A stretch of DNA of 64,000 nucleotides from Undibacterium sp. YM2. GTDB lineage: Bacteria > Pseudomonadota > Gammaproteobacteria > Burkholderiales > Burkholderiaceae_D. Location: contig NZ_AP018441.1 in the NCBI RefSeq assembly GCF_009937975.1, forward strand, positions 3,162,001 to 3,226,000, read 5' to 3'. Position numbers and translations under genes: made by a program. Under the pieces are notes generated by a model. That model was not told the DNA's origin. It saw only the letters and a program-made list of their open reading frames with translations, and did not search any database. This document shows, piece by piece, positions 24,138-33,741 of the stretch (position 1 is its first letter; each line of letters opens with the position of its first letter).

Positions 24138-25046
24138 ATGGAACTTCGCATACAGCAGCTATCAAAACAATACAGCAATGGTGTACAAGCACTTAATGAT
24201 ATCAATCTGACCATACCTGCTGGCATGTTTGGCTTACTGGGACCAAATGGCGCAGGCAAATCAACCCTGATGCGCACATTGGCAACCTTGCAGGATGCCG
24301 ATGCGGGCACTGCTCTGCTGGACGATATCAATATCCACGAGCACAAAGACCATATCCGCCGCTTGCTGGGTTACCTGCCACAGGACTTTGGACTTTACCC
24401 CAAGGTCAGCGCCTATGACTTGCTGGATCATTTTGCCGTTCTCAAGGGGCTAGATCAGCGCAAGCAGCGTAAAGAGGTAGTCGAGGCCTTATTGCACCAA
24501 ACCAATCTCTACAATGTCAGGAGCAAGCACCTCGGCGGATTTTCTGGTGGCATGCGCCAGCGTTTTGGCATAGCCCAGGCCCTGCTTGGCGATCCCAAAC
24601 TGATCATCGTCGATGAACCCACTGCAGGCCTGGACCCAGAAGAACGGGTGCGCTTCCATAATTTGCTGGCTGACATAGGTACAGAAAAAATCGTCATCCT
24701 CTCTACCCACATCGTCGAAGACGTTGCAGACCTGTGCAATAACATGGCAGTCATCAACAAGGGACGAGTCATACTGACCGGGCAGCCACTTACCCTGATA
24801 GCACAGATACAGGGAAAAATCTGGAAACGCTTTATAGAAAAAAGCGAACTTGCCGACTGCCAGCAAAAATACCAACTCATCTCCAGCCGCCTGACCTCAG
24901 GCCGCACACTCATCCATGTATATGCAGATGAAAAGCCGGACCATGCATTTGAAGCGGCCGCTGGCAACCTGGAAGATGTTTATTTCTCTGCGATGGCCGG
25001 TTTGCTGACGAGCCCAGCGACATCGCCAGTTCAACGCACAGCCTGA
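24138..25046 (+). CDS. ABC transporter ATP-binding protein
   Basis: The 302-residue protein is an ABC ATPase with all motifs: Walker A 'GPNGAGKST' (about 36-44), Q-loop 'YLPQDFG', signature 'FSGGMRQR', Walker B 'LIIVDEPTAGLDP', and H-loop 'LSTHIV'. The class is the CcmA/NatA-like importer-exporter type. A roughly 90-residue extra C-terminal region follows. It ends 9 bases before the permease/M1 fusion gene, so the two encode one transporter. ATG at 24138 follows AGGAAAAAAGC. The coupled system is known in several proteobacteria and Bacteroidetes, with function unproven, probably peptide handling (inference). Confidence 0.94.
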   Translation: MELRIQQLSKQYSNGVQALNDINLTIPAGMFGLLGPNGAGKSTLMRTLATLQDADAGTALLDDINIHEHKDHIRRLLGYLPQDFGLYPKVSAYDLLDHFAVLKGLDQRKQRKEVVEALLHQTNLYNVRSKHLGGFSGGMRQRFGIAQALLGDPKLIIVDEPTAGLDPEERVRFHNLLADIGTEKIVILSTHIVEDVADLCNNMAVINKGRVILTGQPLTLIAQIQGKIWKRFIEKSELADCQQKYQLISSRLTSGRTLIHVYADEKPDHAFEAAAGNLEDVYFSAMAGLLTSPATSPVQRTA

Positions 25047-25055
25047 GGAGTCGTC

Positions 25056-28000
25056 ATGTTAGCGATACTCATGTTCGAGCTGCGTCAGAAGTCGCGCAGT
25101 CTTTCTACTTATGTCTATTTTCTGGTTTTTTTCAGTCTGGCCCTGCTCTGGATGGCGGCTGCCGGCGGTGTATTTCCCGGTGTTTCCATAGGCTTTGGCG
25201 GCAAGGTCAATGTCAACGCACCGGTAGCAGTTTTTCAGAGCATCACCTTTCTTGGTTATCTGGGCATCAGCACAGTCGCGGCCTTGATGGGGCAGGCAAC
25301 ACATCAGGACATAGAACATCATACCTGGCATTTTTTCTATAGCGCCCCCATCAGTAAATTCCAATATCTTGCGGGCCGCTTTTCTGGTGCGCTGCTGACT
25401 TCCATCATTATCTTTTCTGGTCTTGGCCTGGGCGCATGGCTGGGTTGTTATCTGCCGGGTCTGGAGGCCGTCAGGCTGGGGCCAGTGCAAGCCCTGTCTT
25501 ATCTGATGCCTTATCTGTATGCGATATTGCCAAATTTTATTATTTTTGGTGGCATTTTCTTTACCCTGGGGGCACTGAGCCGCCGCATGATGCCGGTGTA
25601 TGTATCCAGCGTGCTGTTGATTATTGGCTACCTGGTCGCCCGTTCATTGCGGGCTGATCTGGATAACAAGACCATGGCCGCCCTGCTTGATCCTTTTGGT
25701 TCCTCTGCCGTCAGCATGGTGACTGAATACTGGAGCATCGCCGACAAGAATACCCGCGAGATTACGCTGGATGGTGTATTCCTGATTAACCGTCTGATCT
25801 GGCTGGTTCTTGGCTTCGCCAGTCTGGCGCTATGCTACTGGCGCTTTCAATTCGCTACCGTCAATACGGCTGGCAAACAAAAGAAGGATCAGGCCACAGC
25901 TACCCTTGTCCTTATCCAGCCGCAAAAAGTCACGCCGAATTTCGCCAATAGCCGCAACTGGAAATTGCTGTATGCCGAGAGCATGCTGAATCTGCGTGAG
26001 TCAGTCAAAAACGTGTATTTCATTGTCATGCTATTGGCAGGCGTCTTGTTCATGTTCGCAGTTTCCAGTTCCATCACCAAGATGTTTGGCACACCCACTT
26101 ATCCCGTGACTTATGCTGTGCTGGAAATCCTCAGCGGCAGCTTCGGGATCTTCATGCTTGCGATTACCACTTTTTATGCTGGCGAACTGGTATGGCGCGA
26201 ACGGGATGCACGTATTGCGCAATTGCTTGATGCACTGCCGATACCGAATTACCTGCCTTTCACTGCGAAACTGATTGCACTGATCGTTTTGCAAGGCATC
26301 ATGCTGTTTGTACTGATGTTGTGCGGCATCCTGATACAGACGGTAAAGGGCTACACCAATTATGAGCTGACCCAGTATCTGCAGCAATTGTTCCTGATGC
26401 AGTGGCCGGACTATGCCTTGCTGGCAGTACTTGCGATTTCCTTGCAAGCCATCGTCAATCACAAATACCTGGCTTACTTTTTGATCGTACTGTATTACGC
26501 AGCTACGATAGCCCTGCCTGCACTGGGTATCGAACATCCGATGTTCCGCTATGGAATCACTCCAGCATTCACCTATTCAGACATGAATGGCTATGGTCAC
26601 ATGCTGGCTCTTTCGCGCTGGTATCTGGCTTATTGGACAGGTGCCGCCCTGATACTGGTCAGCCTGTCACTGATGATGTGGGTACGCGGCACGACTACTG
26701 ATTTTCGCCTGCGCTTGCGTTCTGCGAAACAGGCTTTCAAAGGCGGCAATGTCATTTTGCTCGCGTCTGGCAGTTGCCTCTTTGTGTTGACTGGCGCTGC
26801 GATCTTTTATTTCACTAACGTCCTCAATACTTACCAAAACCAGTTTGCGCAACAGACTGACAATGCCCAGTATGAAAAACGCTATAAACAATATGCCAGC
26901 CAGGCACAGCCACGTATCAGTGACGTCAAACTGAACGTCGATCTTTATCCTGAAACCCGTAGCGCCCATATCAAAGGCAACTATCAATTAATCAACCGCA
27001 GCAAGCAGGCGATACAGGAAATATTTATCACGCAAAAAGAAGATATCGATATTATCAAGATGGAATTTGATCTTGCCAGTGAAAAGAATATTGCCGATGG
27101 CAAGCTGGGATTCCATAGCTACAAGCTGAAAAAACCGCTGGCAGAGGGCGAGAAACTGACGCTCAATTTTGAGCTCAATATCAAGCCCAAAAACTTCCTG
27201 GGCATGAGCCAGGGCAGCTACCTTTATTACAATGGCAGCTTCTTCAACAGCACGCTCTTACCCCACATAGGTTATCAAGCCGCACTGGAACTGCGGGAAG
27301 ACAAAACCAGGCGCGAACAGGGCTTGCCTGAAAAAGAAAGAATGGCTGAAACCGATGATCCCAAGGCATTGGAAAACAGCTATATCGCCAATGACGCTGA
27401 CTGGATCAATTTTGATGCGGTGGTTTCAACTTCTGCAGATCAGATGGCCGTTGCGCCTGGCACCTTAAAACGCCAGTGGCAAGAACATGGCCGTCATTAT
27501 TATCAATACGTGCCTGAACAGCCCATCTTGAATTTTATGCTTTCCTGTCAGGTCGTTATGAAGTAAAAAAGGCGCAATGGCATGACATTCCTATAGAAAT
27601 CGATTACCACAAAGGGCATGAATATAATCTGGACCGCATGGTAAAGGGCGTACAAAAATCGCTGGATTACTACACGCAGAATTTTGGCCCTTACCAGCAC
27701 AAACTGGTCCGTATCATTGAGTTTCCGCGTTACGCGAGATTTGCCCAGGCTTTCCCTAACACCATACCGTTTTCAGAAAGCATAGGTTTCATTGCCCGCG
27801 TTGATGACAATAATCCCAAGGAAGTGGATTATCCCTTCTATGTGACAGCACATGAGGTCGCCCATCAATGGTGGGCACATCAGGTCATCTCGGGTAACAG
27901 CAAGGGTGGCACAGTCCTCGTAGAAACCCTGGCGCAATATTCTGCATTGATGGTCATGAAGCATACCTATGGTGATGCAACCATGCGCCGCTTTCTGCAG

Positions 28001-28624
28001 TTTGAGCTGGACAGGTATCTGCAGGGCCGCAGTCAGGAGAGGAAAAAAGAATTACCACTGGCACGCAATGAAAATCAAGACTATATCCACTATGCCAAGG
28101 GCAGCCTGGCCATGTATTTGCTGCAAGACCAAATCGGTGAAGACAAAGTCAATCAGGCCCTGCGCCTGATCATTGCACGCCATGCCAACAAAGGTGCGCC
28201 CTACCCTAGCAGCACGGCACTGACCAGGGCATTGCGCGAAGTCACTCCGGCGGAGCAGCAATATGTGATTGATGACCTGTTTGACTCTATCACCCTGTAT
28301 GAAAACCGCGCCATTTCAGCTGTTGCCCATACCTTGCCTGATGGTCAGTATGAAGTGATGCTCAAAGTCACCAGCAACAAACTCAAGGCGGATGAGCTGG
28401 GTGTGGAAAAAGAAGTTTCCTTGAAAGACTGGATGGATATAGGCATAGATGACAAAGACGGCAAACCTTTGCTGCGTCAGCGTCAGCTCATCAATCAAAA
28501 AGAAATGGAGTTCAAGCTCCTTGTCAAAGACTTGCCCGCCAAGGCAGGCATAGATCCAGATATTAAATATGTAGATCGCAAACCGGATGACAATCTGATC
28601 AAAGTAGAGTTAGTTAGCAAATAA
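25056..28624 (+). pseudogene. ABC permease / M1-family aminopeptidase fusion gene, frameshifted
   Basis: Two frames make one family-typical protein of about 1,190 residues. The first (25056-27566) encodes an ABC-2-type permease with about 12 membrane helices and the start of a periplasmic M1 domain ('VKLNVDLYPETRSAHIKGNYQL'). It then runs into MLSCQVVMK and a stop. The second frame resumes with 'YAFLSGRYEVKKAQWHDIP' at 27536 and continues through 'HEVAHQWWAHQ' (zinc motif) and 'VETLAQYSAL' to 28624. The join requires one extra T in the TTTT at 27533-27536. Either a real mutation or a homopolymer sequencing error is possible. The gene follows the ABC ATPase by 9 bases. If the frame is restored the protein is a membrane permease with an aminopeptidase domain, presumably in the periplasm. 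Confidence 0.85.
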
Positions 28625-28638
28625 TTACCACACATCTG

Positions 28639-28672
28639 CACGGGAAGGCGAGCCAGAGTTCGCCTTCCCGTG
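28639..28672. terminator. Hairpin after the ABC-M1 operon
   Basis: A 13-bp perfect stem (28639-28651 with 28660-28672, loop of 8) sits 15 bases after the stop of the fusion gene. It lacks a T tract, so termination is uncertain, but the stem is strong. Confidence 0.6.
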
Positions 28673-28926
28673 CGCGTGCGTGTGTATCACATGATTTCTT
28701 GCCGTCCGGAATAAAAGTATTAATTTAATAATTAAATATTGGACTTATGGTAAATATATTTCCAATTTTGCTTTTCAATTGTGAACTTTCAGACCAGAAT
28801 ATGGCCTCAAGTGCAGGGCTAATATGACAATACTGAAAAGCACTCATATCAAATAAATAACAAGCCACTACCCTGCATTTGTTGCACATCCATTAATCCA
28901 AAAAAATCCACACTGGACCATTAACC
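28673..28926 (+). other. AT-rich intergenic region before the PepF-like gene
   Basis: This 254-base stretch is AT-rich and has no open frame with family features. It is expected to hold the promoter of the oligopeptidase gene, but I found no clear -35/-10 pair. Confidence 0.5.
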
Positions 28927-30789
28927 ATGCATAAACATCTTGTTCGCAACTTGTTCGCTGTTGCATTGACCTTACCCAGCTTCGCCTTTGCTGCTCATCC
29001 CAGCGAGACCGAAGCAGACCGCTGGAATTTAAATGATATGTATCAGAGCAAGGCTGACTGGGACAAGGATGCCGTCATGCTGGAAGTGCAGTTAAAACAG
29101 TTTCAAACCTGTAGTGGTCATCTGGCTGACAATATCGCCCGCTTCAAGACTTGCCTGGATCTGAACGCTGATTTATCCAAACGCTATGCCAAACTGGCCA
29201 GCTATGCTTTCCAGTTCCGCGATCAGGATACGGGTGATAATGCCGGCATGGACCTGGGCCAACGCTCAGATATTCTGGGCAGCAAGGTCGAAGAAGCCAC
29301 TTCTTTCCTGCGCCCGGAAATTCTGAGCATAGGGGCAAAAAAAATCCAGGCATTCCAGGCCAAAGAGAAAGGCCTGAAGATTTATGCCCACCAGCTCGAT
29401 GACATTTTGCGCTCAGGCGCCCACACCCTGGACAAAAAGGGCGAAGAACTCATCGCCACTTTTGGCATGGCCACTAACACTGCCAGCGCTGTCTATTCGA
29501 CTTTATCCAACGCAGAAATGCCCTGGCCCAAAGTCAAATTATCGACAGGTGAAGAAGTACGCATAGACCAGGCTGCCTATACCAAATACCGTGCCGCCCC
29601 CAACCGTGCTGACCGCCAACTGGTGTTCGATGCATTCTGGGGAAAATGGAAAGAGTTTGAGCGTAGCTATGGCGTGACCTTCTACGAACAGCTGAAACGT
29701 GACTCGGCCTACGCCAAGATACGCAGTTATCCGGATTCGCTGACACAGGCGCTGGATAACAATAAATTGCCACGAGAAGTGTATGACACACTGGTAACAC
29801 AGACTCGTGCCAACCTCCCTACCCTGCACCGCTATTTCAAACTGCGTGCGAAATTGCTCGGCGTAAAAGACCTGCGTTATTTCGACATTTATCCGCCGCT
29901 GGTGTCTGGCGATTTCAAATACCCTATCAAGGATGGTGTCAGGCTGATGCTCGAGTCAGTCAAACCGCTGGGTGATGACTACGCCAAGGCCATGGCAAAA
30001 GCCACGACTGAACGCTGGATGGATGTTTACCCTCGTCCACGCAAACGCTCGGGCGCTTATATGAATGGCGCTGCCTATGATGTCCATCCTTACCTGCTGT
30101 TGAACTACAACGATGATTATGAGTCTGTCTCGACCCTGGGTCATGAATGGGGCCATGCGATGCATTCTTACCTGGCGAATAAACATCAACCATTTATCAG
30201 CGCGGATTACCCTACCTTCACCGCAGAAATTGCTTCGACCACCAATGAAGTCTTCCTGCTTGACCACATGCTGAAAATCGCCAAGAGCGATGACGAGCGC
30301 CTGCTCTACCTGGGCTCGGCGCTGGAAAACCTGCGCGGCACTTTCTTCCGTCAGGCCATGTTTGCTGACTTTGAGCGCGAAGTACATGCCAAGGTCGATA
30401 AAGGCGAATCCCTGACTGGTGAAGCATTGTCAAAAATCTATGGCGACATCCTGAAAAGCTATCATGGCGATAAGGAAGGCATCATGAAGATAGACGACAC
30501 CTATGCTGTGGAATGGGCATATATCCCGCACTTCTATAACCGCTTCTATGTATTTCAGTACGCTACATCCATCGCTGCAGGTTCGATGTTTGCCGACGAA
30601 ATCCTCAAGGGCCAAACTGGCGCCAGGGACAAGTACCTGAACATATTGAAAGCGGGCGGCTCTGCCTATCCTTATGAACTGGTCAAGAGTGCGGGTGTGG
30701 ATCTGGCCTCACCTGCCCCATATCAGGCGGTGTTTGCACGCATGAATAAAATCATGGATCAGATTGAAGCAATACAGGCAAAACGCTAA
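28927..30789 (+). CDS. Secreted M3-family oligoendopeptidase (PepF-like)
   Basis: The 620-residue zinc metallopeptidase has an N-terminal signal peptide ('NLFAVALTLPSFAFA', cleaved before Ala-His). The active site is 'TLGHEWGHAMHS': His406, Glu407 and His410 form HExxH, and a downstream Glu completes zinc binding in the M3 family. 'ADRWNLNDMY' near the N-terminus is typical of PepF, which cleaves peptides of about 7-17 residues. Unlike the usual cytoplasmic PepF this one is exported. It lies between the ABC-M1 transporter and an S46 peptidase, consistent with periplasmic peptide breakdown (inference). A hairpin terminator follows. Confidence 0.93.
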   Translation: MHKHLVRNLFAVALTLPSFAFAAHPSETEADRWNLNDMYQSKADWDKDAVMLEVQLKQFQTCSGHLADNIARFKTCLDLNADLSKRYAKLASYAFQFRDQDTGDNAGMDLGQRSDILGSKVEEATSFLRPEILSIGAKKIQAFQAKEKGLKIYAHQLDDILRSGAHTLDKKGEELIATFGMATNTASAVYSTLSNAEMPWPKVKLSTGEEVRIDQAAYTKYRAAPNRADRQLVFDAFWGKWKEFERSYGVTFYEQLKRDSAYAKIRSYPDSLTQALDNNKLPREVYDTLVTQTRANLPTLHRYFKLRAKLLGVKDLRYFDIYPPLVSGDFKYPIKDGVRLMLESVKPLGDDYAKAMAKATTERWMDVYPRPRKRSGAYMNGAAYDVHPYLLLNYNDDYESVSTLGHEWGHAMHSYLANKHQPFISADYPTFTAEIASTTNEVFLLDHMLKIAKSDDERLLYLGSALENLRGTFFRQAMFADFEREVHAKVDKGESLTGEALSKIYGDILKSYHGDKEGIMKIDDTYAVEWAYIPHFYNRFYVFQYATSIAAGSMFADEILKGQTGARDKYLNILKAGGSAYPYELVKSAGVDLASPAPYQAVFARMNKIMDQIEAIQAKR

Positions 30790-30854
30790 TACAATAAGCA
30801 AATCTATCAGAAGCTGATTCAACAATGAATGAGTTTCTGAACATGAAAAAACCC

Positions 30855-30893
30855 TGCCTCCCGCCCCCCCCTGGCGAGAGGCAATTTATTTTC
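30855..30893 (+). terminator. Terminator after the PepF-like gene
   Basis: A stem with one mismatch (30855-30865 with 30873-30883; loop at 30866-30872) is followed by ATTTATTTT. The stem contains a run of eight or nine C bases. Confidence 0.65.
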
Positions 30894-30910
30894 AAAGCAA
30901 TGGAAAAAAG

Positions 30911-32965
30911 ATGCAAAAGAAATTCTTGTTGCTGAGTCTGGCACTGCCTGCATTGTCGATGGCAGCAGAAGGCATGTGGACACTGGACAATTTACCCGAC
31001 ACCAGGCTGCAAGCGGAATATGGCTTCAAACCTACGGCAGAGTGGGTCAGGAATACCATGCTGAGCTCAGTCAAACTGCCCGGCTGCTCTGGTTCTTTCG
31101 TCTCCAAAGATGGTCTGGTGATGACCAATCATCATTGTGCCTCAGGCTGCATAGAGCAATTATCGACTGCCAAACAAAATTATGTAGAAAACGGCTTCCT
31201 GGCAAAAAAACGGGAAGAAGAACAAATATGCCCAGCGCTGGAATTAAATCGACTGGAAGATATCAGTGATGTGACAGACGAGGTCAAAAAAGCCACCGCA
31301 GGTCTGGAAGGCACAGAATTCAAACAGGCACAAAATGCGATTCACGCCAAATTGACCTCAGCCTGCGTGGGTGAAGATAAAGAAAAAACCCGCTGCGACA
31401 TCGTCGATCTTTATCATGGTGGCCGCTACCATCTGTATAAATACCACCGCTATGCCGATACGCGCCTGGTATGGGCACCAGAAAAATCCATCGCTTTTTT
31501 TGGTGGCGACCCTGACAATTTCAATTTCCCGCGCTATGACCTCGATATCACCATGTTGCGGGTGTATGAAAATGGCAAACCTGTTGAAATCAAAAATTTT
31601 TTCCCCTTCAGTAAAACCGGGCCACAAGAAGGTGAAATGACATTTATCACGGGTCATCCTGGTTCTACGCAGCGCCAACTGACAATGGCGCAACTGAACA
31701 GCCTGCGCGATATTGGTTTGATCGACAGACTGCAGCATCTGGCAGAATTGCGCGGTGTGCTCACGCAATACCGTAAAACCAGCCCGGAAGCAGCGCGCAC
31801 TGCCGACCATCTGTTATTCGGTACAGAAAACAGCTACAAGGCTGGCGTGGGCAGGTTAAAAACGTTGCTGGACCCGGAATTTATCGCCCGCAAACAAGCT
31901 GAAGAAACCGCATTGCGTCAGTTTGTCGATGCCAGGCCAGAGCTCAAGGCAAAAGTTGGTGGTGCCTGGGATGCCATCGCCAAGGCGCAGGAGAACTATC
32001 GCCAACTACACAGAATCTCCAGCATGACCGAAGGTGCCGAAGCGTTTTCCAGTGATTATTTCCGCATAGCCCGCAATCTTGTCCGTGCGGCAGACGAGAA
32101 AATCAAAAGCAATGCCGAGCGCCTGCCGGAATTTACCGAAAACCGTTTGCCTGGTATCCAGCAAATGGTATTTTCAAAAGCACCAATTTATCCCGAGTTT
32201 GAAAAAGTCAAACTTGCACATTCGCTGACCAAGATGCGGGAAGACCTGGGGAGCAATCATGCCTTCGTCAGACAGGTACTAGGCAAACTCTCACCAGAGC
32301 AATTGACAGAAAAACTGGTCAGCAAAACCCGCCTGGCAGATATCGAATACCGCAAGACCTTATGGAATGGTGGCAAGGAAGCCATCATCCAGTCGGATGA
32401 CCCGTTCATCAAACTGGCGCTGGCCGTCGATGCCGATTCTCGTAGCGCACGCAAGCGCATGGAACAGGAAGTGCAATCCGTCGTGCAAAAAAATGCTGAA
32501 CTGATTGCACAAGCACGCTTTTTGCAGACCGGCACCAGCGTTTATCCGGATGCCACAGGCACCTTGCGCCTGTCTTATGGCGAAGTCAAAGGCTGGCAAG
32601 CTGGTGAGCAGGCCATTAAACCCTACACTAATTTTGCTGGTGCTTTCGAACACGAAACCGGGGCCTACCCTTTTGCCCTGCCCACTTCCTGGCATGCTGC
32701 AAAAAACAAGCTTAACCTTCAACAGCCTTACAATTTCGTGACCAATAATGACATCATAGGTGGCAATTCAGGCAGCCCTGTCATTAACAAAAATGGCGAA
32801 ATTGTCGGCCTGGTCTTTGATGGCAATATCCATTCCCTGGGCGGAGCATTCTGGTTTGATGAGCGCAGCAACCGCAGTGTCGCCGTGCATAGCGGTGGCA
32901 TACTGGAAGCCATGGATAAAATTTACCACGCTCAGGACTTGCTGAAGGAATTGAGCAGCAAATAA
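30911..32965 (+). CDS. S46-family dipeptidyl peptidase (DPP7/DPP11-like)
   Basis: The 684-residue serine peptidase has a signal peptide ('LLLSLALPALSMA'). Family marks are 'GMWTLDNLPDTRLQAEYGF', the catalytic His in 'TNHHC' (residues 73-76), and the nucleophile Ser620 in 'GGNSGSPV'. 'FFGGDPDNFNFPRYDLD' is also diagnostic. S46 enzymes remove dipeptides from the N-terminus of peptides; the substrate class (hydrophobic versus acidic) depends on one residue near the C-terminus that I could not place with certainty. Export to the periplasm is predicted. It is the third peptidase in a row and its terminator follows. Confidence 0.93.
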   Translation: MQKKFLLLSLALPALSMAAEGMWTLDNLPDTRLQAEYGFKPTAEWVRNTMLSSVKLPGCSGSFVSKDGLVMTNHHCASGCIEQLSTAKQNYVENGFLAKKREEEQICPALELNRLEDISDVTDEVKKATAGLEGTEFKQAQNAIHAKLTSACVGEDKEKTRCDIVDLYHGGRYHLYKYHRYADTRLVWAPEKSIAFFGGDPDNFNFPRYDLDITMLRVYENGKPVEIKNFFPFSKTGPQEGEMTFITGHPGSTQRQLTMAQLNSLRDIGLIDRLQHLAELRGVLTQYRKTSPEAARTADHLLFGTENSYKAGVGRLKTLLDPEFIARKQAEETALRQFVDARPELKAKVGGAWDAIAKAQENYRQLHRISSMTEGAEAFSSDYFRIARNLVRAADEKIKSNAERLPEFTENRLPGIQQMVFSKAPIYPEFEKVKLAHSLTKMREDLGSNHAFVRQVLGKLSPEQLTEKLVSKTRLADIEYRKTLWNGGKEAIIQSDDPFIKLALAVDADSRSARKRMEQEVQSVVQKNAELIAQARFLQTGTSVYPDATGTLRLSYGEVKGWQAGEQAIKPYTNFAGAFEHETGAYPFALPTSWHAAKNKLNLQQPYNFVTNNDIIGGNSGSPVINKNGEIVGLVFDGNIHSLGGAFWFDERSNRSVAVHSGGILEAMDKIYHAQDLLKELSSK

Positions 32966-32986
32966 GATAATCCTGGAAATCCCTGT

Positions 32987-33020
32987 AGCCACGCCAGCAT
33001 CAGCTCGCGTGGCTTTTTTA
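32987..33020 (+). terminator. Terminator after the S46 peptidase gene
   Basis: An 8-bp stem AGCCACGC/GCGTGGCT (32987-32994 with 33007-33014) is followed by six T residues. This is a standard intrinsic terminator. Confidence 0.88.
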
Positions 33021-33048
33021 TTAATCCGGCCATCACTGCCCCTGACTT

Positions 33049-33062
33049 TTGATCCTGATCAA
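33049..33062. promoter_or_regulatory. FNR/ANR-type operator
   Basis: TTGATCCTGATCAA matches the FNR consensus TTGAT-N4-ATCAA at all ten defined positions. Its centre is about 41 bases before the transcription start implied by the -10-like TAAAGT at 33085-33090, the spacing of a class II activated promoter. Confidence 0.8.
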
Positions 33063-33084
33063 CAGCTCACTGCTCTTGTCAAAG

Positions 33085-33090
33085 TAAAGT
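33085..33090 (+). promoter_or_regulatory. Candidate -10 box of the haemerythrin gene
   Basis: TAAAGT (4 of 6 to TATAAT) begins 22 bases after the FNR site and is placed correctly for FNR-dependent initiation near 33097. No good -35 is present, as expected when an activator replaces it. Confidence 0.55.
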
Positions 33091-33118
33091 AACAAAAAGA
33101 ACAGCAAGGAGGCCCACC

Positions 33119-33718
33119 ATGTCAGTCAGAAATATTTACCCTGCTTCGCTGCGCATCATTCAGGATGAACACGAACACTTGTCTTCGGTCATACAAGGCA
33201 TGCGCTATTTCGTCCGGCAAGTAGAAAATGGTGGCAATGCGCCTGATCTGAAAGTTTTCCGTGCCATGCTTTACTACATCATGGAGTATCCGGAGAAAGT
33301 CCATCACCCCAAGGAAGATCAATACCTGTTTGCCAAGATCAAGGAGAGAACACACCAGCTTGACAATGAACTGGATGCCTTAAGCGAACAACACGGCAAG
33401 GGTGAGCTGATGGTGCACAGGCTGTTTCAAGCCTTGCTCGACTATGAGTTTGGAGGTAAAACTGCCTTCCCTGCTTTCCGCGATCTGGTGGAACAATATG
33501 CGCATTTTTATTTTTCCCACATGCGTACTGAAGAAGAACGCATCATGCCGATTGCCAGGCAAGTGCTGAATGACCAGGACTGGAAGCAAGTCGATGCAGC
33601 GTTTCTGGAAAATCGCAAAATGCTTGATGACGCTGGTGAACGCTACAAATACGAGCAGCTATTCTCACTGATCGTCAATATTGCACCAGCCCCGATAGGT
33701 GTTGCCGATCCGGTTTGA
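33119..33718 (+). CDS. Haemerythrin-domain protein
   Basis: The 199-residue cytoplasmic protein has the haemerythrin four-helix fold. The di-iron ligands are visible: 'DEHEHL' in helix 1, 'HHPKEDQYLF' in helix 2 and 'HFYFSHMRTEEERIMP' in helices 3-4. These proteins bind O2 or NO, or repair iron centres (as YtfE/RIC does). It has an excellent ribosome site (AAGGAGG, 33106-33112) and an FNR/ANR site upstream, which points to low-oxygen or NO induction. It is convergent with an EamA transporter gene 23 bases away. Confidence 0.9.
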   Translation: MSVRNIYPASLRIIQDEHEHLSSVIQGMRYFVRQVENGGNAPDLKVFRAMLYYIMEYPEKVHHPKEDQYLFAKIKERTHQLDNELDALSEQHGKGELMVHRLFQALLDYEFGGKTAFPAFRDLVEQYAHFYFSHMRTEEERIMPIARQVLNDQDWKQVDAAFLENRKMLDDAGERYKYEQLFSLIVNIAPAPIGVADPV

Positions 33719-33741
33719 GGAAAAGAGTTTAAGAGAAAGAA

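Noticed and set aside
25056-27566. The permease frame as an independent full-length gene
   Set aside because: Its tail after residue 826 does not match the family and the other frame continues the protein, so it is one frameshifted gene.
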